Made by a program: the position numbers and the translations under genes. Positions 38,410 through 47,041 of a DNA stretch of 64,000 nt are shown one piece after another. The notes below the pieces were generated by a model. It saw only the letters and a list, made by a program, of their open reading frames with translations. It was not told the DNA's origin and did no database searches. Every line of letters starts with the position of its first letter. The stretch's first letter is position 1. Source of the DNA: TMP-86 sp044226865 (GTDB taxonomy: Bacteria; Pseudomonadota; Gammaproteobacteria; Steroidobacterales; Steroidobacteraceae); assembly GCA_044226865.1 (NCBI GenBank), contig JBGAGE010000013.1, forward strand, positions 1 to 64,000, written 5' to 3'.

Positions 38410-39300
38410 ATGGCATCGCCCGATTTCCTTCCTGGATTTGAATCCTTTGACCTGCCGGTCGGTCCGCAGTTGAGCATTCATGGCATGACGGCGGGGCAGG
38501 GGCGGCCGGTGCTGCTGCTCCATGGCCATCCGCAAACCCTGTCCACCTGGCATGCGGTGGCGCCCCGTTTGGTCGACGCGGGATTCAAGGTCGTCGCCAC
38601 GGATTTGCGCGGCTACGGCGATTCCAGCCGGCCGCCGGGCGGCGAGCGGCATGTGAATTACTCGAAGCGCGTCATGGCGGCCGATCAGGTCAAGGTGATG
38701 CAGGCACTGGGCCATGAGCGGTTCAGCGTCGTCGGTCATGACCGCGGCGGCCGTGTGGCCCATCGCATGGCGCTGGATCATGCGGGTGCGATTGAGCGCA
38801 TTGCCGTGCTGGACATTGCGCCCACCGCCACCATGTACGCACGCACTGACCAGCGCTTCGCCAAGCTGTATTTCTGGTGGTTCTTCCTGATCCAGCCGGC
38901 GCCGCTGCCGGAGCGGTTGATCGAGGCGGACCCGGAGTATTTCCTGCGCACGCATCTGCAGGCGCAGAGCAAGACGCAGGGTGTGCCCAGCGAATCTCTC
39001 TTCCAGGAGTATCTGCGCTGTTACCGGCTGCCCGGCACCATCCATGCCATCTGCGAAGATTACCGCGCGGCGGCCGGTATCGATTTGGAGCATGACGCCG
39101 ACGATGCTCACGAGCGGATACGAGCGCCGTTGCTGGCGTTATGGGGATCCAACGGCGTGGTCGGCCGGCTCTACGACGTGCTGGCCACTTGGCGTGAGAA
39201 GGCTCTGCATGTGAGTGGAAGGGCGCTTCACTGTGGACATACCTTGCAGGAGGAGGCGCCGACGGAGACGTCTGATTCGTTGATTGAGTTTCTGCGATAG
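38410..39300 (+). CDS. haloacetate dehalogenase-like alpha/beta hydrolase with altered halide pocket
   Basis: This 296-residue protein has the nucleophile elbow VGHDRGGR, with Asp111 where esterases have Ser. Arg112 and Arg115 match the carboxylate-binding arginines of fluoroacetate dehalogenase. The catalytic His is probably His277 (GHTLQEEAP). In the fluoride-stabilising trio, Trp156 and Tyr218 are kept, but the His is replaced by Phe155 (LYFWWFF). That argues for chloro- or bromo-acids or another substrate, not fluoroacetate. It is the last gene of the receptor/esterase unit, 20 bases after the carrier stop. No clear ribosome site is seen. Confidence 0.85.
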   Translation: MASPDFLPGFESFDLPVGPQLSIHGMTAGQGRPVLLLHGHPQTLSTWHAVAPRLVDAGFKVVATDLRGYGDSSRPPGGERHVNYSKRVMAADQVKVMQALGHERFSVVGHDRGGRVAHRMALDHAGAIERIAVLDIAPTATMYARTDQRFAKLYFWWFFLIQPAPLPERLIEADPEYFLRTHLQAQSKTQGVPSESLFQEYLRCYRLPGTIHAICEDYRAAAGIDLEHDADDAHERIRAPLLALWGSNGVVGRLYDVLATWREKALHVSGRALHCGHTLQEEAPTETSDSLIEFLR

Positions 39301-39342
39301 GACGCGCGGCCAACGTCTCAATGGCAAGGATTGAGTCGAAAG

Positions 39343-39362
39343 TCCCCAGATGCAACAGAATC
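39343..39362. repeat. lone IS6-family inverted-repeat end
   Basis: CCCCAGATGCAACAGAATC is the reverse complement of the left tip of the local IS6 element with one or two changes. The flanks show no transposase sequence. The rest of the 215 bases between the convergent genes at 39300 and 39516 holds no supportable gene. Confidence 0.5.
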
Positions 39363-39515
39363 GGCAGCGGCACCTAGGGTGCAAGGGAACGCCTGACGTA
39401 CCGCTCGGCGGCCGGGCTGCTGCGGAGGGGCGTAGAGGTGGGCGCGTCGCAGCGGCTGCAACACCGGAACTCCTCGGGCTATGCACGGGGAAATTCGGCG
39501 CGGCGACCACCAAGG

Positions 39516-40154
39516 TCATCGACGCGGTCGGTAAGCACTGTATGCCGAAACGGCGACGACGTCGGCATCGGACCTCAGTACAGCCGCAGCGGCGCGCATC
39601 TGCGCGCCGGGAACGTCGCCGGCGGCGCTGCCTCGCGCGCCGGAGCGAAAATTGCGCAATTGCGCGGCGATATACCAAGCCTGCAGGCCAGCAAGCGCCG
39701 GTGCGGACAGTATTCGGTTGCCTTCGCCCTGTGCGCCATGGCAGGCGGCGCATGCGATAAATAGCTGCTCGCCGCGTTGCAGATCACCCGGGGCCGGCGC
39801 CGAACCTCGGGGCGGCGGTGGCAGCGTCGCCACGAAGCCGAGGATGTCGGTCCAATCCCTTTCCTCTGCGGCGAATTTCATGATGGCCACCATCTGACCG
39901 GCGGGGCTGTCGGGTGGGCCCGCGCGTACGCCCTTGGCGAAATAACGCAATTGACGCTGCAGATACTCGGTGTCCTGCCCCGCAATTGCCGGCACGGCCA
40001 TGCGGTCCTCGCCTTGCCCCTTGTCTCCGTGGCAGGAGCCGCAGATCTCGTATAGGGCCTCGCCGCGCTTCAAATCGGCGGCGCCAGCGCCCGTTGTCAG
40101 CAGCGCAAGCGCCGCAGCCATCGCGAGGTGCCGGCGATCATTGATCCAGTTCAT
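39516..40154 (-). CDS. periplasmic di-heme cytochrome c
   Basis: This is 212 residues from the ATG at 40154, which lies 17 bases inside the end of the upstream gene. A signal peptide ends near GAGAAD. Two class-I cytochrome domains follow, with heme motifs CGSCH (C38, C41, H42) and CAACH (C135, C138, H139). Methionine ligands are plausible in each domain. The layout is that of cytochrome c4/c553-type electron carriers. Its position at the end of the operon suggests it accepts electrons from the upstream MauG-type and beta-helix/heme proteins. Confidence 0.85.
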   Translation of the reverse strand: MNWINDRRHLAMAAALALLTTGAGAADLKRGEALYEICGSCHGDKGQGEDRMAVPAIAGQDTEYLQRQLRYFAKGVRAGPPDSPAGQMVAIMKFAAEERDWTDILGFVATLPPPPRGSAPAPGDLQRGEQLFIACAACHGAQGEGNRILSAPALAGLQAWYIAAQLRNFRSGARGSAAGDVPGAQMRAAAAVLRSDADVVAVSAYSAYRPRR

Positions 40155-41505
40155 TGAGAATATAACTGGCAACCTGCACACGCACCTCTTCCGGAAGGTA
40201 GCGCTGCGGCGGCATTTCTCCGTAATCCGCGCGCCGCTTGGTCGGGTTGGCGATCCACTCCGCGAGCTTTTTGGGATTGCCGGCATAGCGAGCACGCGCC
40301 GCCACCATCGGCGGCCCCACCAGTCGCGCCGAATAGCTGTGGCAGCCACTGCACACGGCCATGTACGTCAGTCGGCCACGCTGCTCCAGCGTATAGCGCG
40401 GACTTTCGACGGGTGTCGCCAGGCGCACCGACCGCACATCGGCGGTGGTGGCGCCGGCAGCGCATTCGTTCCAGGAGTCGGCGCCCAGTGCAGTGAGGGA
40501 AAGCTTGTCGCTGACGCAATTGTTCTTGCCGCGACCCAGCACCAGCAGATCGGGGCCCGTCTTCTTGTCCAGCGGTGCCAGCAGGTTCTTGATGGTGGTG
40601 CGCGGATCCTGGCCATTGTTGAAGAAGAGGTTGCCCAGGATTCGATTGTTGTCCGGGAAGGGATCGGCCTTCGGATCGGGAAAGCCTTCCGTCAGATCCT
40701 CCACCACGATGCCCGCGCTGACATTGTTGCGGATGATATTGCCCTCGATAGATCCGTGGTCATGCGCCCGAATCAGTACCCCCACGCCTTCGTGAAGCGA
40801 GGAGAGCAGCGGGCTTGTGGAGTTGGGCTTCGCGTTGTTGTCCAGAATGAAATTGTTGCGGACGACGGTCTTTTCAGCGCGCTTCACCGGCAAACCCGGC
40901 ACCAGGTCGATGATCACGCCGATGGAATTGTGGTGGACGTAATTGCCTTCCACGAGCATGTCGAGCGAATCCTCCACTTCGATTCCCAGCGTGTCGTTGA
41001 AGGTCTCGTTGGCGATGATGTCCACGTTTTCGCACATGCCCGCGTAGATGCCGGCATCGGCGACGCCGCTGATGATGTTGTTGGCGACCAGGCCGTTCTT
41101 GCCGTACTGCGGGAAGATGCCGTAGAAGCTGTAACCCTCCACCCAGTTGTTGAGGATGGAAAAATTGTTGCCACCCTGCAGCATGATGCCGTTGCCGCGG
41201 AAACGCTTGACGTGCATCTTCTCCACGGTCACGCCATGTCCCGATACCAGGATGCCGTCGTGACGCACGTCTTCGCCATCCAGCACCGGCCATTGGTCGC
41301 CGCGAATCACACCCGACAGCTTGATGCCGTCCTTGTCTATGTACACCGTTTCCTTGTACAGCCCCGGCATCACCTTGATGGTGTCGCCTGATTTTGCCTT
41401 GTTGACGGCGGACTGGATCTCCTCTCCCGGTGAGATGGTAAGGACGGCTGCCGCGGCGCCTGCCGATGACAGTACCAACACGATGAGCGATGCAAATCTC
41501 TTCAT
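40138..41505 (-). CDS. right-handed beta-helix protein fused to a C-terminal cytochrome c domain
   Basis: This 455-residue exported protein has a signal peptide of about 20 residues. From about residue 25 to 310 it has a parallel beta-helix of the NosD/pectate-lyase type, opened by the SAVNKAKSGDTIKVMPG segment and followed by repeating GI/N-rich turns. The C-terminus carries one heme site CSGCH (C385, C388, H389), with a probable Met ligand in GEMPPQ. The fusion puts a redox centre on a polysaccharide- or surface-binding scaffold. GGAGAT precedes the ATG. The gene lies 13 bases behind the MauG-type gene. I know of no characterised protein with this exact combination. Confidence 0.82.
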   Translation of the reverse strand: MKRFASLIVLVLSSAGAAAAVLTISPGEEIQSAVNKAKSGDTIKVMPGLYKETVYIDKDGIKLSGVIRGDQWPVLDGEDVRHDGILVSGHGVTVEKMHVKRFRGNGIMLQGGNNFSILNNWVEGYSFYGIFPQYGKNGLVANNIISGVADAGIYAGMCENVDIIANETFNDTLGIEVEDSLDMLVEGNYVHHNSIGVIIDLVPGLPVKRAEKTVVRNNFILDNNAKPNSTSPLLSSLHEGVGVLIRAHDHGSIEGNIIRNNVSAGIVVEDLTEGFPDPKADPFPDNNRILGNLFFNNGQDPRTTIKNLLAPLDKKTGPDLLVLGRGKNNCVSDKLSLTALGADSWNECAAGATTADVRSVRLATPVESPRYTLEQRGRLTYMAVCSGCHSYSARLVGPPMVAARARYAGNPKKLAEWIANPTKRRADYGEMPPQRYLPEEVRVQVASYILNELDQ

Positions 41506-41518
41506 GCAAATCTCCTGA

Positions 41519-42763
41519 TCATCTTGCGCGTTGTATGCCAGCGGTCGGCATGGTGTTCTGTAGGCTTCCTGCAGGTGAAAGCCCGGAGGGAACCTGTTGG
41601 GGAATGGCGGGCATGTTCGATTCGTCAGTCAGGGTCTTCAAAAACGCCACCAGTGCTTTGATCTCGTCAGCGCTGAGATTCAAGCCCTCTGGATGCATGT
41701 TCCAGTGCAACGCAATGTGCTGCCCGGCCAATGCATCGACCGGATGCGGACGATTGTAGAAATTCACCACGTCTTCCAGTGTCTCGAAGGCACCGGAATG
41801 CATGTAGGGGGCGGTCAAAGCGATGTTGCGCAGGCTGGGTACCCGGAACGCGCCATTGAGCTTGCGATGCGGCGTGTTGTCGGCTGCACCGTGATCGAAG
41901 TCGCCGCCCTGGGACTCGGGTGCACCGATGACTGCGAGCTGTCCGTTGGTGAACAAGGGTGGCGTATGGCACTGGGAGCAGCGCGCGACGAAGCCGTCGA
42001 ACAGCAGCAGACCGCGCTTTTCGAGTGCGGAATAGGCGCTCGAGTCGCCGTGTGCGAAGCGGTCGTACTGGCTGTTCACGGAAATGAGCGAGGCCTCGAA
42101 GGCGCCCAACGCTGATTGCACCTCGTTGATCGAAATGCGCGCATCGGGGCTGAACCCAAAAGCCTGCCGGAACAGGCGGCGGTACTCGGTGTTGGCGTTG
42201 AGCGCACGCTCCACGCCGTCGATGCTGTTGGACATCTCATCGGCGCTGAGGATGGGGTTTTTCGCCTGCTCCTCCAAATCGGTGCTGCGTCCGTCCCATC
42301 CCAGGGAATCCAGGAACGCGACGTTCCACAACGTCGGGGCGCCGCGCTTGAGCATTACCCCACCGCTGCGATGCTGCTGCCGTTGGACGGCTCCGCGGCC
42401 GCGAGCACGAGCCTGCCCGTCGCTGAACCCCTGCCGCGGATCGTGACAGCTCGCGCAGGCGGTGGAGCCGTCGGCGGACAGGATGGGGTCGAAAAACAGA
42501 TAGCGGCCCAAATCGATGATCTCCGGCCGCATGCCATCGTGTGCGGGCGGCAACGGTGCGCGCAATCCACCATACCCCGCCGGAGCGGAATATAGATCGT
42601 ACAGGGTGCGCAGCTTGCATACACCCGGCGGAATCTTCTCAAATGAGGGCGGGCACGCGTGCGACAGGGAGATCGGTCGCGCCGAGGGCGGCGCTGCGGA
42701 TGCCACGGCCGCCATGGTCAGCAGCATGAAGGACAGCGGTAGGCAGAGGAGGGCCGCGCGCAT
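41519..42763 (-). CDS. MauG/cytochrome-c-peroxidase family di-heme protein
   Basis: This 414-residue exported protein has two heme motifs, CASCH (C103, C106, H107) and CSQCH (C262, C265, H266). The intervening FLDSLGWDGRS and LEEQAKNPI regions are typical of the bacterial cytochrome c peroxidase/MauG family. There is a signal peptide of about 23 residues. Two extra Cys (C37, C49) flank a short N-terminal module. Family members reduce peroxide or oxidise protein side chains and small substrates. Context favours an oxidase role coupled to the cytochrome downstream. Confidence 0.88.
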   Translation of the reverse strand: MRAALLCLPLSFMLLTMAAVASAAPPSARPISLSHACPPSFEKIPPGVCKLRTLYDLYSAPAGYGGLRAPLPPAHDGMRPEIIDLGRYLFFDPILSADGSTACASCHDPRQGFSDGQARARGRGAVQRQQHRSGGVMLKRGAPTLWNVAFLDSLGWDGRSTDLEEQAKNPILSADEMSNSIDGVERALNANTEYRRLFRQAFGFSPDARISINEVQSALGAFEASLISVNSQYDRFAHGDSSAYSALEKRGLLLFDGFVARCSQCHTPPLFTNGQLAVIGAPESQGGDFDHGAADNTPHRKLNGAFRVPSLRNIALTAPYMHSGAFETLEDVVNFYNRPHPVDALAGQHIALHWNMHPEGLNLSADEIKALVAFLKTLTDESNMPAIPQQVPSGLSPAGSLQNTMPTAGIQRAR

Positions 42764-42771
42764 GTTAAATT

Positions 42772-43848
42772 TCAGCGGGGTTTGGGGCTCGGGGCGTTGC
42801 CGGGGAGCGTGCCGCGCTCGGAACCATACTGCCGCTCGCCGGTGACCGGATTGTCTCCGCCATGACCGATGCCAGTGATGGAGTTTCTCACCAGCAACTC
42901 AGGGTTTTCCTTCAACAATCGCGTTCTACGCTCGGCAAACTGCTTGGATAAGCCTGCCTCGCCGAGCCGGGATGCAATGCCCTCGCCTTGGCGTAATTCG
43001 TCGCTCACATACTGTCGTTGTGCAGCGTCCTGGGTCGGCACGTCCAGCAGCGCGCGCAACGCTGCCATGGCGGCTGGCGTGTCGCCGATCTCGAGATACG
43101 AGCTGGCGAGCAAGCGCAATACCATGGCATTGTCCGGGTCGACGCTGCGCGCGGCTTGCAGGTGCGCGATTGCCTTACGGGTGTCGCCGCCATACAACGG
43201 CGAGAGCTCGGCGTAGATGCGTCCGACGGAAGCCGATGCAAAACCGTGTAGCGCCCCGGGGTCCAGGGCGATCGAGCGCTCCAGCGACACGATGGCTTTT
43301 CGAGTTGCGGCGATGCGCTCGCTGGCGGACGCAATTCCGGTCATTGCGGTTAGCGCGAGCACAGCCGGGTCATCCGGCCACGCGGCTTGCGCGCGCGGAA
43401 TGAGTGCCCGTGCCATTTGATTGGCCTGATCGGCGCGGGCATCGAACTCAGCCGTATCGATGGTGAGCAGATCGAAGGCACGTAACGTGGCCACATGATC
43501 CATGTAGCGATCAAGGGCGATAAGCGCGGCCAACTGTGCGGCACGATCATCGGGGGCCGCCTGCGCCAGTGCGAAGCGATACTCCGCCGCGCAGGCCAGA
43601 TCATTCTTGCTGTAGGTATGCGGCTCGAGCCTTGCGGCCGTGGCCAGCTTGTCGGCCGCAGTGGGCGCGACCGGACAGGTGTACTTCGCCTGTTCCGCGG
43701 CGTCTTCGTTGATGGGCGGAATATGGGTGCTGGGCGCAGCGCCGTACGCGCCGGCCGCAGAGAATCCTCCCAGCACCACCGTGATCATCGTTGCCCGGAA
43801 GCGGCCACAAGGCGATGCTGACGGTTGCCGAACGCTTGGCTTCTGCAT
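42772..43848 (-). CDS. exported TPR-like repeat protein
   Basis: This is 358 residues from ATG 43848; a GTG at 43878 is the alternative. After a signal-like hydrophobic stretch there are helical pairs with the TPR-like spacing, for example the SLERSIALDPGALHGFA and AHLQAARSVDPDNAMVLRLLAS segments near the centre. The C-terminal GDNPVTGERQYGSERGT tail is polar. It may act as a scaffold between the receptor and the heme proteins. It lies 39 bases after the receptor stop and eight bases before the MauG-type start. Confidence 0.75.
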   Translation of the reverse strand: MQKPSVRQPSASPCGRFRATMITVVLGGFSAAGAYGAAPSTHIPPINEDAAEQAKYTCPVAPTAADKLATAARLEPHTYSKNDLACAAEYRFALAQAAPDDRAAQLAALIALDRYMDHVATLRAFDLLTIDTAEFDARADQANQMARALIPRAQAAWPDDPAVLALTAMTGIASASERIAATRKAIVSLERSIALDPGALHGFASASVGRIYAELSPLYGGDTRKAIAHLQAARSVDPDNAMVLRLLASSYLEIGDTPAAMAALRALLDVPTQDAAQRQYVSDELRQGEGIASRLGEAGLSKQFAERRTRLLKENPELLVRNSITGIGHGGDNPVTGERQYGSERGTLPGNAPSPKPR

Positions 43849-43887
43849 GCTCTTCACCCCATTTTCGGGAAGTTTCACGTCGCTTGA

Positions 43888-46170
43888 CTAGAATTCGTAA
43901 CCCAGACTGATGCCGATGGTGCGCGGCGCGTTCACCGAGTAACGCAACCGATCCGCGACGTTCAGCGACACGTCGCGTTCCAACGCCGTTCGCTCCACAT
44001 CGTTGAGGATGTTCTTCAGGTACAAGGCCAGCTTCAGGTGCTCGCGCTGCACGGTCAGTCTCGCGTCCCACAGGCTCAAAGGCCCCTTGTCCGCGACGTT
44101 GGCGCCGCCGAGGGTGTACGCCGACAACGAGCCATCCGTATAGGAAAAATCGGTTCGTGCCGTTGCCGACCAGCTGTTAGAAAGGTTGAAGTCGTAGCTG
44201 AGGAACGCGCTGGACGTGATTTTCGGTACATCTGGTAGTGGCTTGCCCTTGGTGTTGGGAATGCCGTAGATGTCTTCCTGAAGCGCGCTGTCGATGTAAC
44301 CGGCCGAAGCGCCGAGCGTCATGCCGCTGCGAACCAGGACCTCCACTTCGACCTCGACGCCGTAGTTGCGCACGCCACCCAAGTTCTTGTTGAGCGGAAA
44401 TCCGCAGGGCAGGAAAATGGAATTCTGGATGTCCTTCCAATCGATGAGGTAGCCGGACGCGTTCACGCGCCACTTGTTGTCGGCGGAATTGCTCTTCATG
44501 CCGACCTCGTAGTTCCATAGCTTGTCCGGCTTGACGACTCCCGGACCTGAGGTTTCTCCCAGGGGTGCAAGATCCGCATCGCAGGTGACGGGCAGCGGCG
44601 AACGGCCATAGCCGCCTCTAAAGCCTTCCGCAATGTGTGCGTAGAGCAGGAGATTTTCATTTTGTTGCCAGTTGGCATCGAACTTATACACCGCGCTGCT
44701 GGCATCCCCGATGGCCGGCGGTTCCGCGTAGGGGTTGGGCTGCTCGGCAGTTTCAACGCCGGTGAAGATGCCGTTTTGCGCATTGTAGTCGCGCCGCACG
44801 ATCTTGAAAGCGCGCACCCCGGCAGAAATCTTGAGTTTTTCGGTGATCTGATAGCTCAGCTCGCCGAAGGCGGCCTTTTGCCGCACCGTGTTGAAGAAGT
44901 GGCCGGTGAACAGGTTCTCGCCCGCGACAGGAAAGACGTTGGCGCTGAAGCCGGAGGGCCGCCATGGGATGTTGGTCTCGCCCTGTGTGTCGGCATAGAA
45001 CAATCCCGCCAGCCACTGCAATGCGCCATCGCCCTTGGAGGTCATGCGCACCTCGGCGGTCTTGCTCTTGTCCACGGCGTCTTCGTGAATGGGCACAGCG
45101 CCGTAGATAGGCGCGATCCCGACGCTTTCCAATGCCTCCGCTGCCTCCTGGTCCATCGATAGAGTGCGCCTGGAATAGGAGAAGCTCGATACGATGTCGG
45201 CGAAGCCCACGTCGAAAATGCCTTTCAAATTGGCGATCGACAGCCGGTTGCCGTTGCGCTCATGGAAGTCGAACAGGAAATTCTGGACGAGGTCGTCGCG
45301 CGGATTGAGCGCCCCGGTGGTGATGTCCTGGAATCCGCCAAAGTCCTGCGATTGGGAGAATACGCTGGCTTCGATGGCCGCGGCGTCCGTGGCCTGCAGG
45401 CGCAGTGCGACACGACCGCCGTAGGTCTTGGAGTCCGGCACGCGTTCGGCGCGCGAAAACACGAGCGGCGCGCCTGATGCACGATTGGCGGCGAGGCTTG
45501 CCGGGGTGGCTACACGGCGTTCGATGAAGCCCTCGCTCTTGCTGTACCAGCCCACCATGCGCAAGGCCAGCCGGTCCGCAATCAACGGGGTGTTCAGCAT
45601 GAAGTCCACTTCATACCCCGGCCGACCGGAGCCATCGGTGACGGAAACCTTGGTGTTCAGATGCGCTTGCTGTGCACTCGGATTGGGCGCCTTGGGAATG
45701 ACGCGAATCGTCCCGCCCATGGAACCGGCGCCGTAGACTGTGCCTTGCGGGCCGCGCAGCACTTCCACCCGATCCACATCGATCAATGAAGGGTCGAACG
45801 CAACCTTTTCAGCGCTCGCGGAACTGCTGTCGGGAATAGGGGTTTCATCCAGATAGTACCCCACCACCGTGCTGCCGGTTTTCGAATCGATGCCACGGAT
45901 GGCCACGCGCTGGCGCCCGGCGCCAAGGTCGATGAACGACAGAGCGGGCACCGAGCGGGCGTAGTCGGCGAAGTTCTCAGCGCTCTTCTGTTCGAGCGCG
46001 GCGCTGGTCACGGCGGTGATGGACAGCGGCACGCGTTGCAAGGATTCGGAGCGTTTGGTGGCGGTGACCACCACTTCCTCGAGCTCATCGCCGGCGGCAA
46101 GCACCGACTGGGCGCCGACGAGTGCGCACGCGAATGACAACCACACAGAATTGCAGATTCTTCGGTTCAT
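43888..46170 (-). CDS. TonB-dependent outer-membrane receptor
   Basis: This is a 760-residue receptor. A GGAGAA site lies before the ATG. It has a signal peptide ending near VLAAG, a TonB box (EEVVVTA), a plug with VAIRGIDSKTG, YYLDETPI and DRVEVLRGPQGTVYG, and a barrel ending in SLGYEF. It heads the minus-strand unit with the repeat protein and three heme-containing proteins. The substrate is presumably bound or oxidised by those proteins. Confidence 0.93.
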   Translation of the reverse strand: MNRRICNSVWLSFACALVGAQSVLAAGDELEEVVVTATKRSESLQRVPLSITAVTSAALEQKSAENFADYARSVPALSFIDLGAGRQRVAIRGIDSKTGSTVVGYYLDETPIPDSSSASAEKVAFDPSLIDVDRVEVLRGPQGTVYGAGSMGGTIRVIPKAPNPSAQQAHLNTKVSVTDGSGRPGYEVDFMLNTPLIADRLALRMVGWYSKSEGFIERRVATPASLAANRASGAPLVFSRAERVPDSKTYGGRVALRLQATDAAAIEASVFSQSQDFGGFQDITTGALNPRDDLVQNFLFDFHERNGNRLSIANLKGIFDVGFADIVSSFSYSRRTLSMDQEAAEALESVGIAPIYGAVPIHEDAVDKSKTAEVRMTSKGDGALQWLAGLFYADTQGETNIPWRPSGFSANVFPVAGENLFTGHFFNTVRQKAAFGELSYQITEKLKISAGVRAFKIVRRDYNAQNGIFTGVETAEQPNPYAEPPAIGDASSAVYKFDANWQQNENLLLYAHIAEGFRGGYGRSPLPVTCDADLAPLGETSGPGVVKPDKLWNYEVGMKSNSADNKWRVNASGYLIDWKDIQNSIFLPCGFPLNKNLGGVRNYGVEVEVEVLVRSGMTLGASAGYIDSALQEDIYGIPNTKGKPLPDVPKITSSAFLSYDFNLSNSWSATARTDFSYTDGSLSAYTLGGANVADKGPLSLWDARLTVQREHLKLALYLKNILNDVERTALERDVSLNVADRLRYSVNAPRTIGISLGYEF

Positions 46171-46440
46171 CCCCGGTTCTCCACTTAATTCTTCTCGCGC
46201 ACATCAGGTGCAGCAGCGACCGCATCCCGGCTCGTGCAGCCCCGCGCAGACAACCACGCGACAGATGGCGCGCTCACAAGGGGGGTCCTTTGCCAACGCA
46301 ATATGAGCGCCGCCTATGTAGTTGTCAAATTGGCGCATGGGGTCAAATATGAGGGTGGCTCGCGTTTCAGCCGCTGCGGCAGATCCGCTGCGTGGAATGG
46401 CCGGCAGCCGCTCCATGCAGCCGTGATCCTGGATGAATAC

Positions 46441-46898
46441 GGCTCTGTTGCATCTAGGGATTACCGGGCGAATGATGCCGACCTGGCGGTTCTGGTCATC
46501 GATTGGCCAGAGCGCGCCTCCAGATTTCATTGAGGGGCAGGGACCAGCTGCGCCGGCGCCTGCCTAGACTGAATTGGTGCTTTTGGATCCTATTCGCCAG
46601 CTCGATTCAGACGAGGACGATGCCTGCATTGGTGAATGACTTGGAGCCGGGAATGCTCGCGCATCGTCTCTTGATGGCGCGATGATTCTGCTCGACGATA
46701 TTGTTTCGATGCCGGCGCGAGCAGACCTGATTTCCACCCATTTAGGGTTCTTGCTCCGGCGACGGCACGGAAAAGATGATTCCAGCGTCCATTTCTATTG
46801 ATGTAGGTTTCATCCATCCGCCGGGAGGAGTCGACGCCCTTGGTCAGTTTGTTCCATCGCATTTCGAATTCGGCAACGTACCGGATGGTCCATCACAT
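46441..46898 (-). mobile_element. decayed IS6-family element
   Basis: The left tip GGCTCTGTTGCATCTAGGGAT starts it, and the following bases match the untranslated end and transposase C-terminus of the copy at 62458. Pieces of the DDE core (DETYI with NRNGRWNHLFRAV) and of the VEQDH region can still be read, with a deletion and frameshifts. The transposase start and right tip are missing; homology stops at about 46898, where a dehydrogenase fragment begins. The element seems to have lost its right end in a rearrangement. Confidence 0.8.
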
Positions 46899-47036
46899 CG
46901 TAAAGCCGCGTCGTTGATCCATTTCCTGGCCTCGCCGGATGCGTCGTACCGCACCGTGGAAGCGATCAACGTCGACGGCGGATGGGTTGCAGGACCGTCG
47001 ATCGCGGTGTTCGAAAGGCGGGCAGGGGGCACCTAA
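46899..47036 (+). pseudogene. C-terminal fragment of a short-chain dehydrogenase
   Basis: The last 45 codons of an SDR remain: KAASLIHFLASPDASYRTV, then EAINVDGGWVAGPSI. This is the classical end of SDR enzymes, where the NVDGG element closes the fold. The cofactor and catalytic parts are gone, and the sequence abuts the decayed IS6 element. The same frame runs on into the element and gives a meaningless fusion. It therefore marks a gene broken by the IS6 event. Confidence 0.75.
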
Positions 47037-47041
47037 ATGCT

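Noticed and set aside
40138..41505. Calling the beta-helix protein NosD because nosZ is in the window
   Set aside because: It lies over 20 kb from nosZ, in a different operon, and has a cytochrome domain that NosD lacks.
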